A stretch of 64,000 nt of DNA. Source: Thermoanaerobaculales bacterium. Lineage in GTDB: Bacteria; Acidobacteriota; Thermoanaerobaculia; Thermoanaerobaculales; Sulfomarinibacteraceae. The notes beneath the pieces are model-generated. The model made no database searches and was not told the DNA's origin. It saw nothing but the letters and a program-made list of their open reading frames with translations. The stretch is taken from NCBI GenBank assembly GCA_035358815.1, contig DAOPQC010000003.1, positions 1 through 64,000 of the forward strand, read 5' to 3'. Position numbers and translations under genes: made by a program. Position 1 is the stretch's first letter; every line of letters starts with the position of its first letter. This document shows positions 32,550-42,054 of this stretch, piece after piece.

Positions 32550-34595
32550 TCAGCTCTTCGCCTCGTCCTCCGGCTCGGCCTCGACGTCCTCGTTGACCTC
32601 CCGCTGCGCAGGGCGCCGGTTGCCCTCCACCTTGGCGATCTGGCGGCGGATCATCTCCTCGGTCTCCCGCTTCGCCTCCTCGAGGTGGCCGGGGTGCTCG
32701 TGGTGGTACATCTCCTCCGGCATGGTGCCGGTGATCCAGCTCGGGTTCATGGGGTAGACGTGCGGGCTGAAGACGGTCGAGTACAGGTGCCAGACCAGGA
32801 TCGCCAGCGTCGCCAGCCACGCCTCGTAGTAGTGGATCACGAGCGCGACGTCGAGCACGCCCTTGGGCAGCAGCTGGATCACCGCGTTGTCGAACCAGAG
32901 CGCGAGGCCGGTGATGACCATGATCGCCGTTCCCCACACCAGCGCCCAGTACTCCGCCTTCTCGACGTAGCTGAAGCGCTGGATGCAGGGCGTGTGGTCG
33001 CGCAGCCCGAGGTTGTAGAGCGCACGGTCGACGAAGAACCTGAAGTCGCGGCGGACCGGGAACATGTCCTTGAAGAACTTGCGGCCGCGCCCGGTGGTCA
33101 GGAATGCCAGGTGCCAGGCCACGGTGCCCATGAACAGCACCGCGAACACCCGGTGGATCGTGCCGCGCAGCTGGAAGCCGCCCTCCCAGCCGAAGAAGAA
33201 GCGGGAGATGAAGCTCTGGTCGAAGCGCAGCGCGAAGCCCGAGATCACCAGCCCGATGAAGGCGATCGCGAGCAGGGCGTGCTGGACCACCTCGTCGGTG
33301 CGCATCCGCCGCACCTGCGGGCGGGAGTCGATGAGGTTCTTGATGTGGCGCCACAGGTCGATCAGCCAGTGCACCACCATCAGGCCGATGACGACCACGA
33401 TGAGCACGATGTAGAAGCCCTCGACCACCGACGCGACCGGCGTCTGCAGCCCTTCGCCGGAGACGCCGTGGATCGGGATCGACGCCATCTTGGCCGTGAT
33501 CTTGGGGTGGCACTCGCCGCAGGTCGCCTGCAGGTTGGCGGGGTTGATGGTCGAGGTCGGGTCCGAGCTCGGCAGGATGCGATGGACGCCGTGGCACGAC
33601 GCGCAGTTCGCGACCTGGGTGTCGCCGGCCTTGCTCTTGAGGCCGTGGTAGGAGTCGACGAACGTGGTCAGGCGATCGGTCTCGAGGCCGTACTTCTCGT
33701 TGAGCACCGCCGACTCGTGGCACGGCGAGCACGTCAGCTCGGCGACCTTGGACCGCGACACCGGCGACCGCGGGTCGTCGGGCGACAGGATGCCGTGCTC
33801 ACCGTGGCAGTCGGTGCACACCGGCGCGTCGGTCTCGCCGCGCGACGCCAGCTGGCCGTGGATGCCCTCCAGGTAGTCCTGCTCGACCGCCTTGTGGCAC
33901 CTGCCGCACGTCGCCGGGATGTTGAAGTGGTTGATGCTCGAGGCCGGGTTGCCGGGCGACAGGATCTTGTGGGCGGTCCCGCCGGAGGAGTGGCAGTCGT
34001 TGCAGGTGGCGGCCAGGTAGACGCCGCCCTGGGTGGCCCGGCCGTGGACGCTGGTCTCGTAGATCTGGATCGGGTGGTCGATCAGGATGTCGTGCTTGGC
34101 GGTGAGGTCGAGGTTCTCGTGGCACTGGCCGCAGGTCTGGGGGAGCTCCAGCGGGTGGGTCCGCGAACGCTTGACCGTGGAGGGCAGGATGTCGTGGTCG
34201 CCGTGGCAGCTGCTGCACTCCGGGAGGTCCTCCACCTCGCCGAGCTGGCCCCGGCCGTGCGCCGTGTACTGCTCGGCGGCGTCGTCGTGGCACTGGCGGC
34301 AACCCTCGGAGCCCGCCGAGAAGCCTGCCTGCTCCTGGTGCGGAACGGTGCCGCGGTCCTGGTGGCAGTCGAGGCACTCGAGCCCCTCGTGGATCGAGAG
34401 GCCGAGGTCGTCGATGTAGGCGGTGCCGTGCTTGCTCTGGTCGTGGCAGTCGGCGCAGGCCGAGCTGTCGATCGGCTCGACCTCGTCCTCGGCAGCCCCG
34501 GCGAGCCCGGCCGCAACCAGGAGCAGCACCGCGCCAGCCAGCGCGAGCCTCCAGGACGGACGCCCTTCTTGCAGACGGAGTCTCAATTCGGCCAT
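32550..34595 (-). CDS. Undecahaem cytochrome c fused to membrane cytochrome b
   Basis: The 681-residue protein has a signal sequence, then a periplasmic domain (about residues 35-390) with eleven C-x-x-C-H haem-binding motifs. A C-terminal di-haem cytochrome b561/formate-dehydrogenase-gamma-like domain follows, with four or five helices. Internal histidines are frequent and would ligate further haem irons. Such a fusion can move electrons between the quinone pool and periplasmic or extracellular partners. The C terminus is highly charged (Glu/Lys-rich). The ATG at 34595 was chosen because the signal helix follows at once and a G-rich site lies 12 bases upstream; 34643 is an in-frame alternative. 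No maturation genes are adjacent. Confidence 0.9.
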   Translation of the reverse strand: MAELRLRLQEGRPSWRLALAGAVLLLVAAGLAGAAEDEVEPIDSSACADCHDQSKHGTAYIDDLGLSIHEGLECLDCHQDRGTVPHQEQAGFSAGSEGCRQCHDDAAEQYTAHGRGQLGEVEDLPECSSCHGDHDILPSTVKRSRTHPLELPQTCGQCHENLDLTAKHDILIDHPIQIYETSVHGRATQGGVYLAATCNDCHSSGGTAHKILSPGNPASSINHFNIPATCGRCHKAVEQDYLEGIHGQLASRGETDAPVCTDCHGEHGILSPDDPRSPVSRSKVAELTCSPCHESAVLNEKYGLETDRLTTFVDSYHGLKSKAGDTQVANCASCHGVHRILPSSDPTSTINPANLQATCGECHPKITAKMASIPIHGVSGEGLQTPVASVVEGFYIVLIVVVIGLMVVHWLIDLWRHIKNLIDSRPQVRRMRTDEVVQHALLAIAFIGLVISGFALRFDQSFISRFFFGWEGGFQLRGTIHRVFAVLFMGTVAWHLAFLTTGRGRKFFKDMFPVRRDFRFFVDRALYNLGLRDHTPCIQRFSYVEKAEYWALVWGTAIMVITGLALWFDNAVIQLLPKGVLDVALVIHYYEAWLATLAILVWHLYSTVFSPHVYPMNPSWITGTMPEEMYHHEHPGHLEEAKRETEEMIRRQIAKVEGNRRPAQREVNEDVEAEPEDEAKS

Positions 34596-34769
34596 CCAAA
34601 CACCCCCGTGGGACATGGTGCGGGGCGGGCCCGAGGTTGTCAAGCGACCATATCTCGGCGGCGGAGGCGCTCGAGCCGCTGTCCGGCCGACGCCGGCGCA
34701 ACCCGGCTCGTCAGCGATCGCCGCCGGCCCGGGCCCGGCTGGTCACCGGCTGGCCCGTCTCGAGGGCGA

Positions 34770-36707
34770 TCACGGCCCCTGCCGCCACTGCTCGGCGTAG
34801 AACACCCGGTAGGCCTCGGCGAGGAACCGCACCCGGCGCACGTAGGTGTAGGTCTCGGGGATCGGGATCGCCTCGGTGAAGCGGAAGCGGTCGGGCTCCT
34901 CCCGCAACCAACGGCGGACCCTTCCCTCGCCGGCGTTGTAGGCCGCCAGGGCCGGCTCCACCGCACCGAAGCGATCGAGCAGCCGCTTGAGCTCGCGCGC
35001 CCCGATCCTGATGTTGATGCCGGGCTGGTCGAGCGCCGGGCGGCCGCCCAGCCCGAGAGCGACGGCATGCCCGCGGGCCGTCGTCGGCAGCAGCTGCATC
35101 ACCCCCACCGCGCCTCGCGGCGAGCGGGCGTGGGCGACGAACAAGCTCTCCTGGCGGGCGACCCCGGCGAGCAGCCACGGGTCGACGCCGGACTCCGCTG
35201 CCGCCGCCGCCAGCTCCGCGCTCCACGGCAGCGGCAGGTAGCCGCGAACCGCGTTCGCCGGCGCCCGGTCCATGGCCGGGGAGCCCAGCTCGGGCACGGC
35301 GTCGAGCAGCACCCGCACCACCTCCATCGGCCGCCCACGCCGCTCGGCGAGGGCGGCCTCGGCGATGCCCTCGGCCGGCCAGGTCCCGCGCGCGCCGCGG
35401 ATCCACCGCCACTCGGCGGCAGCTTCGTCGGCGAGCCCGCGCTCGAGCAGCCACGCCACCGACCACGGCGGGGGCGACGGCTCGACCGCGGCCGCGGCCG
35501 CGATCGCCGCGGGCGCCGGTCGACCGGTGAGCTCCCGCGCCCACAGGCCGTAGAGGTCGGCGGAGGCGACCTCGGACAGCTCCGCGAGCTCGCCGCCCTG
35601 CGGGCGCCGGGCGGCCGCCGCCCAGAAGGCGAGGCAGCGCTCGTGATCGGGCAGCGACCCGGCGAGACGCGCGAGCGCGCGGCGGTCGCCTCCGCCCGAC
35701 GCCAGGGCCACTCCCAGCCGGCGGCCCAGCCACTCCCTGCGATCGCCGGTCCAGCCGATGGCCTCCAGCCGCCACCACGCGCTCACCGCCTGGTCGAGCT
35801 TCCCCGCCTCGGTCCCGCACTCGACCACCAGCTGCAGGGCAGCTCCCTCGATCGACCGCGCCGTGGCGGCGCCGGCGGCCGCCCGGCGCGCGGCGTCGAG
35901 GCAGCTCGCAAACGAGCCGCGCCCCGCCGACCGCGGCGACCGCTGCCAGCCCTGCCGGCGGTGGGCCTCGCCGCGAACGAGCTGCGCCTCGGCGTCGTCC
36001 GCAGGCGAGCCGCGCAGGAGGCTGAGCGCGCGATCGGGAGCGCCCGACTCGACCGCGGCCCGCGCCATCTCCAACCGGCGGCGCCTCTCGAGGTCACCGC
36101 GCCAGCGCCTGCCGTCGAGCTCGGCCGCGGCGCGCGACGGGGCGCCGGAGGCGCGCCAGGAGGCGCTCCGGGCGAGCAGCGACTCCGGGCCGAGCGCGGC
36201 CACCGCGGCGCGCTCGAGCGCGGGCGCTGCCCGGCGCAGTCGGCCCGGCGCCGCGACCGCGAGGCGCGCCGCCGCCGGCAGCTGCCACCGGCCGTCACCG
36301 ATCTCGAGCAGCAGCAGGTCCGCCGCCGTCCGCTCCGCCGGCGGCGCCTGCTCCAGGACCGACACCGCCTCGGCGACCCGGCCCTCGGCGGCGAGCCGGC
36401 GCCCCAGCCCGAGCCTCGCCCGGGCCGCCAGGGCGGGGGGCAGCCCGGAGTCCAGGGCGGCCTGCCACGCCGCCGCGCCGGCGCCGGCACGCTCCAGCGC
36501 GGCCAGCCACTGCTCCACCCGCAGGCGCTCCAACACCGTGCCCGGGCCGGCCTCCTCGAGCAGAGCGCAGGCGGTCGCAGGATGGGACTCGCGCAGCAAG
36601 AGGGCGCGCTCGAGCAGCTCCAGACGACGCGCGTCGGGCGCGGGGACGGGCGGCCGCTCGGCGCACGCGGCGAGCAGCAGGACGGCCGCAACCAGCCTCA
36701 CCCGCAC
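34770..36707 (-). CDS. Soluble-lytic-transglycosylase-like lipoprotein
   Basis: The 645-residue protein has a short lipoprotein signal (VAAVLLLAAC15) and then about 470 residues of Ala/Arg-rich helical repeats like the superhelix of Slt70. The C-terminal SLT domain has ARQESLFVAHARSPRGAVGVMQLLPTTA, in which the glutamate of RQES is catalytic, followed by ALAAYNAGEGRVRRW and a terminal ETYTYVRRV. It would cleave peptidoglycan between MurNAc and GlcNAc to give anhydro-sugars. A GTG start at 36707 fits the signal peptide. It follows the GAF-protein gene by 34 bases, so the two may be cotranscribed. Confidence 0.9.
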   Translation of the reverse strand: MRVRLVAAVLLLAACAERPPVPAPDARRLELLERALLLRESHPATACALLEEAGPGTVLERLRVEQWLAALERAGAGAAAWQAALDSGLPPALAARARLGLGRRLAAEGRVAEAVSVLEQAPPAERTAADLLLLEIGDGRWQLPAAARLAVAAPGRLRRAAPALERAAVAALGPESLLARSASWRASGAPSRAAAELDGRRWRGDLERRRRLEMARAAVESGAPDRALSLLRGSPADDAEAQLVRGEAHRRQGWQRSPRSAGRGSFASCLDAARRAAAGAATARSIEGAALQLVVECGTEAGKLDQAVSAWWRLEAIGWTGDRREWLGRRLGVALASGGGDRRALARLAGSLPDHERCLAFWAAAARRPQGGELAELSEVASADLYGLWARELTGRPAPAAIAAAAAVEPSPPPWSVAWLLERGLADEAAAEWRWIRGARGTWPAEGIAEAALAERRGRPMEVVRVLLDAVPELGSPAMDRAPANAVRGYLPLPWSAELAAAAAESGVDPWLLAGVARQESLFVAHARSPRGAVGVMQLLPTTARGHAVALGLGGRPALDQPGINIRIGARELKRLLDRFGAVEPALAAYNAGEGRVRRWLREEPDRFRFTEAIPIPETYTYVRRVRFLAEAYRVFYAEQWRQGP

Positions 36708-36741
36708 CGCTCACTCGCTTTCCGCCGCGACGCCAGCCGGG

Positions 36742-38097
36742 TCACGCACCAAGGGCGCCGGCGTCGCCTCCCGCGAGGATACGCACCAGCTCCTCGCGGA
36801 AGTGGTCGCGTGCGGCCCGGATGTCGGCGGGTATCCGCTTCTCGTACATCTCCCGGCTGCGGTCGATGTCGTCCCTCAGGCGCTGGTAGAGGTCGCGCTG
36901 CTCGCGGCCGAGCTCCACCGCCTCCTCGTTGTAGAGCTTGATCTCTGAAACCAGCAGGCGCGCGAAGCGGCGTGCCTCCTCGTGCTTGGACTGGTCCTCG
37001 GGGGACAGGCTGCCCGGCGTCTCGCCCGCGAAGCCCGTCCAGTCCCGCCGCAGGTCGGGTGGCGGCACCACCGGCTGCACCGGCGGCGGCAGCTCGGGCT
37101 CCGGCTCCACGACCTCGAACTCGACCGTGCCGGCGCCCGCGCCCGGCGGCGCTGCCGGGAGCTCGGGCGCGGGCTCGAGCGTCGGCTCGACCTCGACCTC
37201 GTACTCCGGAGGCTCCACGGCCGGCTGCTCTGCGCGGGCGGCCTCGCCGACCCGGACCGTGGCGGACGGGTCGAAGCCCGGCGCCGCCGCCATCTGGTCG
37301 AGCGCCGCCGCGGCCGGCGGCGCCACTGCCTCGGCGATCGCTTCCTCGGGCGCGGGCGCGGGCTCGCGCCGGGCGCCCGCGATCTCGGCGAGCATCGGCG
37401 ACGGCGCCGCAGTGCGGTGCTTGAGGGTGTCGATCATCCAGCAGGCGACCGCCACCAGCACCTGGATGGCCTCGGGGTTCCAGGGCGCGGTCGCGAGGCG
37501 ATCGGCGTAGACGGCGCCCATGGTCCGCCCGCGCAGGCAGATCGGCACCAGGAGCGCCTCGATCGGCGGCGTCTCCCCCTCCAGCCAGCCCCGGATCACG
37601 GGATCTTCCTGAGGCACCACCTGGAGCGGGCCCGGGTGGTCCTCGAGGCCGGCGAACAGTGGCGAGTCCTCGCGCGCGCAGGACCAGCGGCCGAGCCGCG
37701 ACACGTCGTCGAAGCCGATCGCGCTCCAGGCGCTCACCCCGCCCGGCCGGAACACCAGCACGACGGCCCGCGCGGCGTGGTTGGTCAGCTCGCTCAGCAG
37801 CCCGTGCAGCAGCTCGGACTGGGTGTGCGCGGCATCGAGAGAGCGCAGCACCGCGAGGTTGACGGCGGGAGGCGGGATGGCCGCCGCCTCGAGGGCGGCG
37901 TCGCGCAGCACCGCCATCGAGGACTCGACCTGGTCGAGGGGAAACGCCTCCTCGGCCGGTGTCGACAGCGCATCGCGGACCGCCGTGGTTGCCGTCGCCA
38001 GGCTGTCGAGGGCCCCCTTGAGCCGTTCGTTCAGCGCCTGCTGGCGCTGCTCGCGTGCGCTCCTGAGCTGCTCGATGAGTGCATCGTAGGGGTCCAT
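36742..38097 (-). CDS. GAF-domain protein with Pro/Glu-rich linker
   Basis: The 451-residue protein starts with a helical segment (about 1-75) and a GAF-like domain (about 75-240; LLVPICLRGRTMGAVYADRL is the typical central strand pair). A linker of about 130 residues rich in Pro, Glu and Ala follows, then a C-terminal helical, charged domain (YQRLRDDIDRSREMYEKRI). The GAF domain suggests binding of a small ligand or protein. No output domain is recognised. GGGAGG lies five bases before ATG 38097. It is cytoplasmic (no signal peptide) and precedes the lytic transglycosylase gene. Confidence 0.75.
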   Translation of the reverse strand: MDPYDALIEQLRSAREQRQQALNERLKGALDSLATATTAVRDALSTPAEEAFPLDQVESSMAVLRDAALEAAAIPPPAVNLAVLRSLDAAHTQSELLHGLLSELTNHAARAVVLVFRPGGVSAWSAIGFDDVSRLGRWSCAREDSPLFAGLEDHPGPLQVVPQEDPVIRGWLEGETPPIEALLVPICLRGRTMGAVYADRLATAPWNPEAIQVLVAVACWMIDTLKHRTAAPSPMLAEIAGARREPAPAPEEAIAEAVAPPAAAALDQMAAAPGFDPSATVRVGEAARAEQPAVEPPEYEVEVEPTLEPAPELPAAPPGAGAGTVEFEVVEPEPELPPPVQPVVPPPDLRRDWTGFAGETPGSLSPEDQSKHEEARRFARLLVSEIKLYNEEAVELGREQRDLYQRLRDDIDRSREMYEKRIPADIRAARDHFREELVRILAGGDAGALGA

Positions 38098-38285
38098 GAG
38101 GCCTCCCGCTGTGCGGTGTCGATGAGCATTATCACCGCCCCGCCGAAGGTGCGTCAAGGAACCGCAGCGGCGGACGAGCGCTGTTTGCCCGTCAACCTCT
38201 CAAAGTTCGGGAGAGAAACGCGATCTCAACACGCAGACATGGCTCGGCGCTGACCCGTGGCGGCGCCGTCAACGACGACGCAACG

Positions 38286-38314
38286 TTGTCAGTCAATCGA
38301 AGTTCTGTTAGCGT
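38286..38314 (+). promoter_or_regulatory. Candidate promoter of the BamE-like lipoprotein gene
   Basis: TTGTCA is followed after 17 bases by TAGCGT; the -35 is the same as at 15190. The transcript start would be near 38321. Confidence 0.45.
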
Positions 38315-38336
38315 GTGACCTCGGAAGGGAGGAGCC

Positions 38337-39131
38337 ATGAAAGCCACCCGCGTCCTGACGTGCCTGATCTGCCTGGTCGCCGCCGCCGGGGTTCTCAACG
38401 GCTGCAAGAAGGGGCCCACCGAGGAGGAGCTGAAGCTCGCCGAGATGAAGCAGCTCTTCGCGGCCATCCAGCAGAACACCCCCGCCCTCGAGCAGGCCCG
38501 GGCCAAGCTCGCCGCCGCGGAGGCCGCCGCGGCCGCCATCACGGCGATCGAGGAGAGCAAGCGCACCCCCGAGCAGAAGAACCTGCTCGCGCAGACCAAT
38601 GCCACCATCGCCACCCTCACCGCCGACCAGGACGGCAAGTACGAGGCGCTCCAGACCAGCCTCGCCGACTTCCTCAACATCGGGCTCAACGACTTCCCGC
38701 AGGCCCCCGAGACCAAGCAGGCGCTCGACCTCTACGCGAAGGAGGCGCTGCTGGTCGCCGACGACATGGTGCGCAAGGCCGGTGACTACGCGAAGGCCGT
38801 GGATCACCTCAGCAACGCCTCGCTGCTCTACGAGCAGGTCGGGCTCGAGGTCAGCCCGCTGCTCAAGCAGAAGCTGGCGTGGCTCGACGACTGGCGCTTC
38901 ATCACGCCGGTGCGCTTCGAAGCCGTCAAGAACAACATGACGATGGACGAGATCCGCAAGATCGCCGGCATCCCCTACTACGCCAACATCCAGGTGAACG
39001 AGGAGAAGGGCATCGAGACCTGGCTGTACCGCAAGCGCGACGGCGGCGCCGCGGCGATCTACTTCAACATCAAGAGCGGCAAGGTCTACGGCAAGAACTT
39101 CGAGGCGATCAAGACCAAGGTCGTCGGCTGA
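38337..39131 (+). CDS. Lipoprotein with coiled coil and SmpA/BamE-like C terminus
   Basis: The 264-residue protein has a lipoprotein signal peptide with lipobox L20-N-G-C23. Residues about 30-110 are Ala/Glu/Lys-rich and probably helical or coiled-coil. The C-terminal 70 residues (NNMTMDEIRKIAGIPYYAN, then ETWLYRKRDGGAAAIYFN) resemble the SmpA/OmlA (BamE) fold, in which a short helix pair precedes a three-stranded sheet. GGGAGGAG lies five bases before the ATG. An envelope role is likely; direct assembly-machine membership is not shown. Confidence 0.7.
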   Translation: MKATRVLTCLICLVAAAGVLNGCKKGPTEEELKLAEMKQLFAAIQQNTPALEQARAKLAAAEAAAAAITAIEESKRTPEQKNLLAQTNATIATLTADQDGKYEALQTSLADFLNIGLNDFPQAPETKQALDLYAKEALLVADDMVRKAGDYAKAVDHLSNASLLYEQVGLEVSPLLKQKLAWLDDWRFITPVRFEAVKNNMTMDEIRKIAGIPYYANIQVNEEKGIETWLYRKRDGGAAAIYFNIKSGKVYGKNFEAIKTKVVG

Positions 39132-39201
39132 CCGCTGCGGCGAGGCCGCTTTCCGCCGCCGGCCGGCCCCCCGGGCGGCTCGGCTGGCGGTCCCTCGCGG
39201 C

Positions 39202-39228
39202 TTGACCCGCGGCTGCCCGGATGATAGT
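39202..39228 (+). promoter_or_regulatory. Candidate promoter of rpsU
   Basis: TTGACC is followed after 15 bases by GATAGT, about 60 bases before the rpsU start codon. The short spacer makes this a moderate call. Confidence 0.45.
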
Positions 39229-39288
39229 CTTCGCTCCCGCGCCGCGCGCGTCTGTGCGCAGTATGCGCCGAGGGGAGGTGAGCCGATC

Positions 39289-39501
39289 GTGCCAACGGGC
39301 GTCACAGTTCGAGACAACGAGTCATTCGAGGCGGCGCTCCGCCGCTTCAAGCGGAAGTGCGAGAAGGCCGGCATCCTCTCCGAGGTCAAGCGACGCCGCT
39401 TCTACGAGAAGCCCTCCGAGCGTCGCAAGCGCCAGATGATCCAAGCCCGCAAGAAGATGCTCCGCAAGCTGGCGAAGCAGCGCAGGGCCGGCGTCCTCTG
39501 A
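39289..39501 (+). CDS. rpsU: 30S ribosomal protein S21
   Basis: The 70-residue basic protein has the bS21 pattern: TVRDNESFEAALRRFKRKCEKAGILSEVKRRRFYEKPS, then an Arg/Lys-rich tail. The GTG start at 39289 has GGGGAGGTGA seven bases upstream. It opens a run rpsU-mutS2-dnaG-rpoD, an expanded form of the classical macromolecular-synthesis operon. Confidence 0.95.
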   Translation: MPTGVTVRDNESFEAALRRFKRKCEKAGILSEVKRRRFYEKPSERRKRQMIQARKKMLRKLAKQRRAGVL

Positions 39502-39508
39502 TCGGCTC

Positions 39509-41887
39509 GTGAAGCGCAGCGTCGCCTCCGAGCTGGAGTTCGACAAGATCCAGATGATCGTCGCGGCCCGGGCCCAGAGCGGTCCGGGCCGTCGCCTTCT
39601 GACCGGGGACCACGGCCTGCTCCCGGCCGAGGAGAGCTCGCGGCTGGCGCGGCTCACCCAGGCGGTCGAGGGGCTCGTGGCGGAGGAGGGCCGCCTGTCG
39701 TTCGCCGGCATGGACGACGCCCTGCCGTGGCTCGAACCGTCCTCGCCCCTGCCGGCCGAGCCGGCCGACCTGCTGCTGCTGCTCACGCTCGCCCGGCGGA
39801 TCGCGGCGGTGCGCGGGCGCCTGCTCGCGGCTCCTGCCGGCGACGGGTCGCTGCCCGAGCTCGGCCGCGCCCTGCCCGACACCGGCGACCTGATCCGCCA
39901 GGTGGCGCCCAAGCTCGGCCGGGACGGCACGATTCCAGACGACGCCTCGCCCGAGCTGGCGCGCCTGCGGCGGGCGACCACCCGGCTCCGCATGGAGCTC
40001 CTCGGCCGCCTCGACGAGATCCGGCGCAGCCATCCCGACGTCGTCACCGACGCCCCGCCGACGGTGCGGCGCGACCGCTACTGCGTGCCGGTCAGAGCTT
40101 CCGCCCGCAGCCACCTGCAGGGCCTGCTGCTCGACACGTCGTCGACCGGGGCGACCGCCTTCATGGAGCCCTTTGCCGTGGTCGAGCTCAACAACGAGCT
40201 CACCGACACGATCGCCCGCGAGCGCGACGAGATCCGGCGGATCCTGGCCGAGATCGCCGCCCTGTTCGGCGCCGTTCGCGGCGAGCTCGCGGCGGCGGTC
40301 GACGTCATGGCCACCCTCGACGCGGCCCAGGCACGCGCCCTGTTCGGCGAGCTCGTCAACGGCCGGGTCGTGATCCCCGCCGCCGGGGACGAGCTGGTGC
40401 TGATCGGGGCCCGCCACCCGCTTCTCGACGAGCGACTGCTGCCGCTGCGCAGCGACGTCTTCGGCGCGGCCGAGCGGCGCGACCCCTCCCACCGGGTGGT
40501 GCCGCTTGACTTCCGGCTCCCCGCCGGGAGCCGCACCCTCGTCGTGTCCGGCCCGAACGCCGGCGGCAAGACGGTCACCCTCAAGACGATCGGCGTGATG
40601 GCGCTGATGGCCGCGCACGGGATCCCGCTGCCGGCCGATGCCGGCACCACCATCCCGGTGTTCGAGAGCGTGTGGTGCCACATCGGCGACGAGCAGGATG
40701 TGTCGGCCGACCTGTCGAGCTTCTCCGGCGCAATGGCCGCCACCCGCTCGCTGCTCGACGCCTGTGGCGAAGGCTCGCTGGTCCTCTACGACGAGCTCGG
40801 CGCCGGCACCGATCCGCTGGAAGGGGCAGCGCTCGGCCTCGCCCTGCTCGAGGAGCTGACCCGGCGCGGCTGCGTCACCGTGGCCACCACCCACCTCGCG
40901 GCGATCGCCCTCAACACGACCGGGACCGCCGGCATGGCGAGCGCCGCCATGGGCTACGACGAGGGCCGCGAGCTGCCGACCTACACCCTGAGCTTCGGAC
41001 GTCCCGGCCGGTCGCGGGCGATCGAGATCGCGCGCCGCACCGGCATCCCCGAGCCGGTCCTGAAGCGCGCGGGCGAGCTGCTCGGCGGCGATCACCTCGA
41101 GCTCGACCGCTGGCTGCGGCGGCTCGAGGGGGTCGAGGCGGAGCTGGAGCGCGAGCGGTCGGAGCTGGAGCGGCGCAGCCGCGAGCTCGACCGCCTCCGC
41201 CAGGACGCGAGCCAGGAGCTCGAGCGGCTGGGCGCGGAGCGCGACCTCATCGCGCGCCGGGCGGACCTCGAGATCGACCGGCTGCGCCGGCGCGCCAAGG
41301 ACCGCCTCGACGAGGCGCTGGCGCGCCTCGACCAGGCGATCGCGGACGGGGAGCGGCTGGGCAAGCGTCGCCGCGCGCAGCTGCGCGCCGCCGCTCTTTC
41401 CCTGGTCGAGCCGGCGCCGTCGCCGCAGGAGGAGGCACCGAGCGCGCCCGCCGCCGGCGATCCGGTTCGACTGGTCGGGCTCGGCGGCAGCGGCATCGTC
41501 GAGGAGGTGCGTGGGGCCCGGGCGCTGGTGAGGTGCGGCGACAAGCGCCTGTGGGTGGACATCGCGCAGCTCGAGCCGACCGCGCCGGTCGCCGCCGCGG
41601 GACGCCGCACGACCGTCAACCTCGACACCGAGCCGAGCCCCGGGCGCGAGCTGATGCTGATCGGCATGGACCGGGAGGCGGCCCGCGAGGCGCTGGAGCG
41701 GTTCCTCGACCAGGCCTGCGCGGCGGGCTGGGCCGCGGTCCGGGTCGTCCACGGTCACGGCACCGGCGCCCTGCGACGGATGGTGGCCGAGGTCTGCCGG
41801 AGACACCCGGCGGTGCGCTCCTACTCGCATCCGCCGCAGCACCTCGGCGGCACCGGGGTCACCGAGGTCACGCTCGAGGGCGGATAG
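39509..41887 (+). CDS. mutS2: Endonuclease MutS2
   Basis: The 792-residue protein has the MutS core and clamp helices, then the ATPase with Walker A GPNAGGKTVTLK (K354), Walker B VLYDE and the DELGAGTDP segment. A long coiled coil (about 530-640) follows, then a C-terminal Smr domain (about 720-792) with VVHGHGTGALR. MutS2 lacks the mismatch-recognition domain. It is linked to suppression of recombination and to rescue of collided ribosomes. The gene begins eight bases after rpsU with a GTG. Its stop codon, GGATAG, is the first unit of a repeat block. Confidence 0.95.
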   Translation: MKRSVASELEFDKIQMIVAARAQSGPGRRLLTGDHGLLPAEESSRLARLTQAVEGLVAEEGRLSFAGMDDALPWLEPSSPLPAEPADLLLLLTLARRIAAVRGRLLAAPAGDGSLPELGRALPDTGDLIRQVAPKLGRDGTIPDDASPELARLRRATTRLRMELLGRLDEIRRSHPDVVTDAPPTVRRDRYCVPVRASARSHLQGLLLDTSSTGATAFMEPFAVVELNNELTDTIARERDEIRRILAEIAALFGAVRGELAAAVDVMATLDAAQARALFGELVNGRVVIPAAGDELVLIGARHPLLDERLLPLRSDVFGAAERRDPSHRVVPLDFRLPAGSRTLVVSGPNAGGKTVTLKTIGVMALMAAHGIPLPADAGTTIPVFESVWCHIGDEQDVSADLSSFSGAMAATRSLLDACGEGSLVLYDELGAGTDPLEGAALGLALLEELTRRGCVTVATTHLAAIALNTTGTAGMASAAMGYDEGRELPTYTLSFGRPGRSRAIEIARRTGIPEPVLKRAGELLGGDHLELDRWLRRLEGVEAELERERSELERRSRELDRLRQDASQELERLGAERDLIARRADLEIDRLRRRAKDRLDEALARLDQAIADGERLGKRRRAQLRAAALSLVEPAPSPQEEAPSAPAAGDPVRLVGLGGSGIVEEVRGARALVRCGDKRLWVDIAQLEPTAPVAAAGRRTTVNLDTEPSPGRELMLIGMDREAAREALERFLDQACAAGWAAVRVVHGHGTGALRRMVAEVCRRHPAVRSYSHPPQHLGGTGVTEVTLEGG

Positions 41888-42005
41888 GATCTGGGATCTG
41901 GAGAATAGGATCTGGGGCCAGCCGCCACCCGCCCGGACGATGATGACTCGCGTCGACCCTTCCCGGGACGCGCGATCCCCCTAGACCCTAGATCCTAGAT
42001 CCTCC
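41882..42005. repeat. A-A' intergenic repeat block 7 between mutS2 and dnaG
   Basis: Arm A (41882-41918) runs out of the last codons of mutS2. The mirrored A' (CCCTAGACCCTAGATCCTAG, about 41976-42005) ends 50 bases before dnaG. B arms are absent. Confidence 0.85.
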
Positions 42006-42042
42006 GGCCTCGCCGTGACTGTCACCGGCTCTCCGCACGCAC

Positions 42043-42048
42043 TACAAT
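42043..42048 (+). promoter_or_regulatory. -10 element for dnaG, implying a leaderless transcript
   Basis: TACAAT ends seven bases before the GTG start of dnaG, so transcription would begin at or beside the first codon. A weak CTGTCA lies 18 bases upstream. No Shine-Dalgarno sequence is present. Confidence 0.5.
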
Positions 42049-42054
42049 CCCCCG

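Noticed and set aside
32685..36941. 1418-codon open frame on the plus strand opposite the cytochrome and transglycosylase genes
   Set aside because: It spans two unrelated minus-strand genes and their gap, with shadow-like composition and no recognisable motif.
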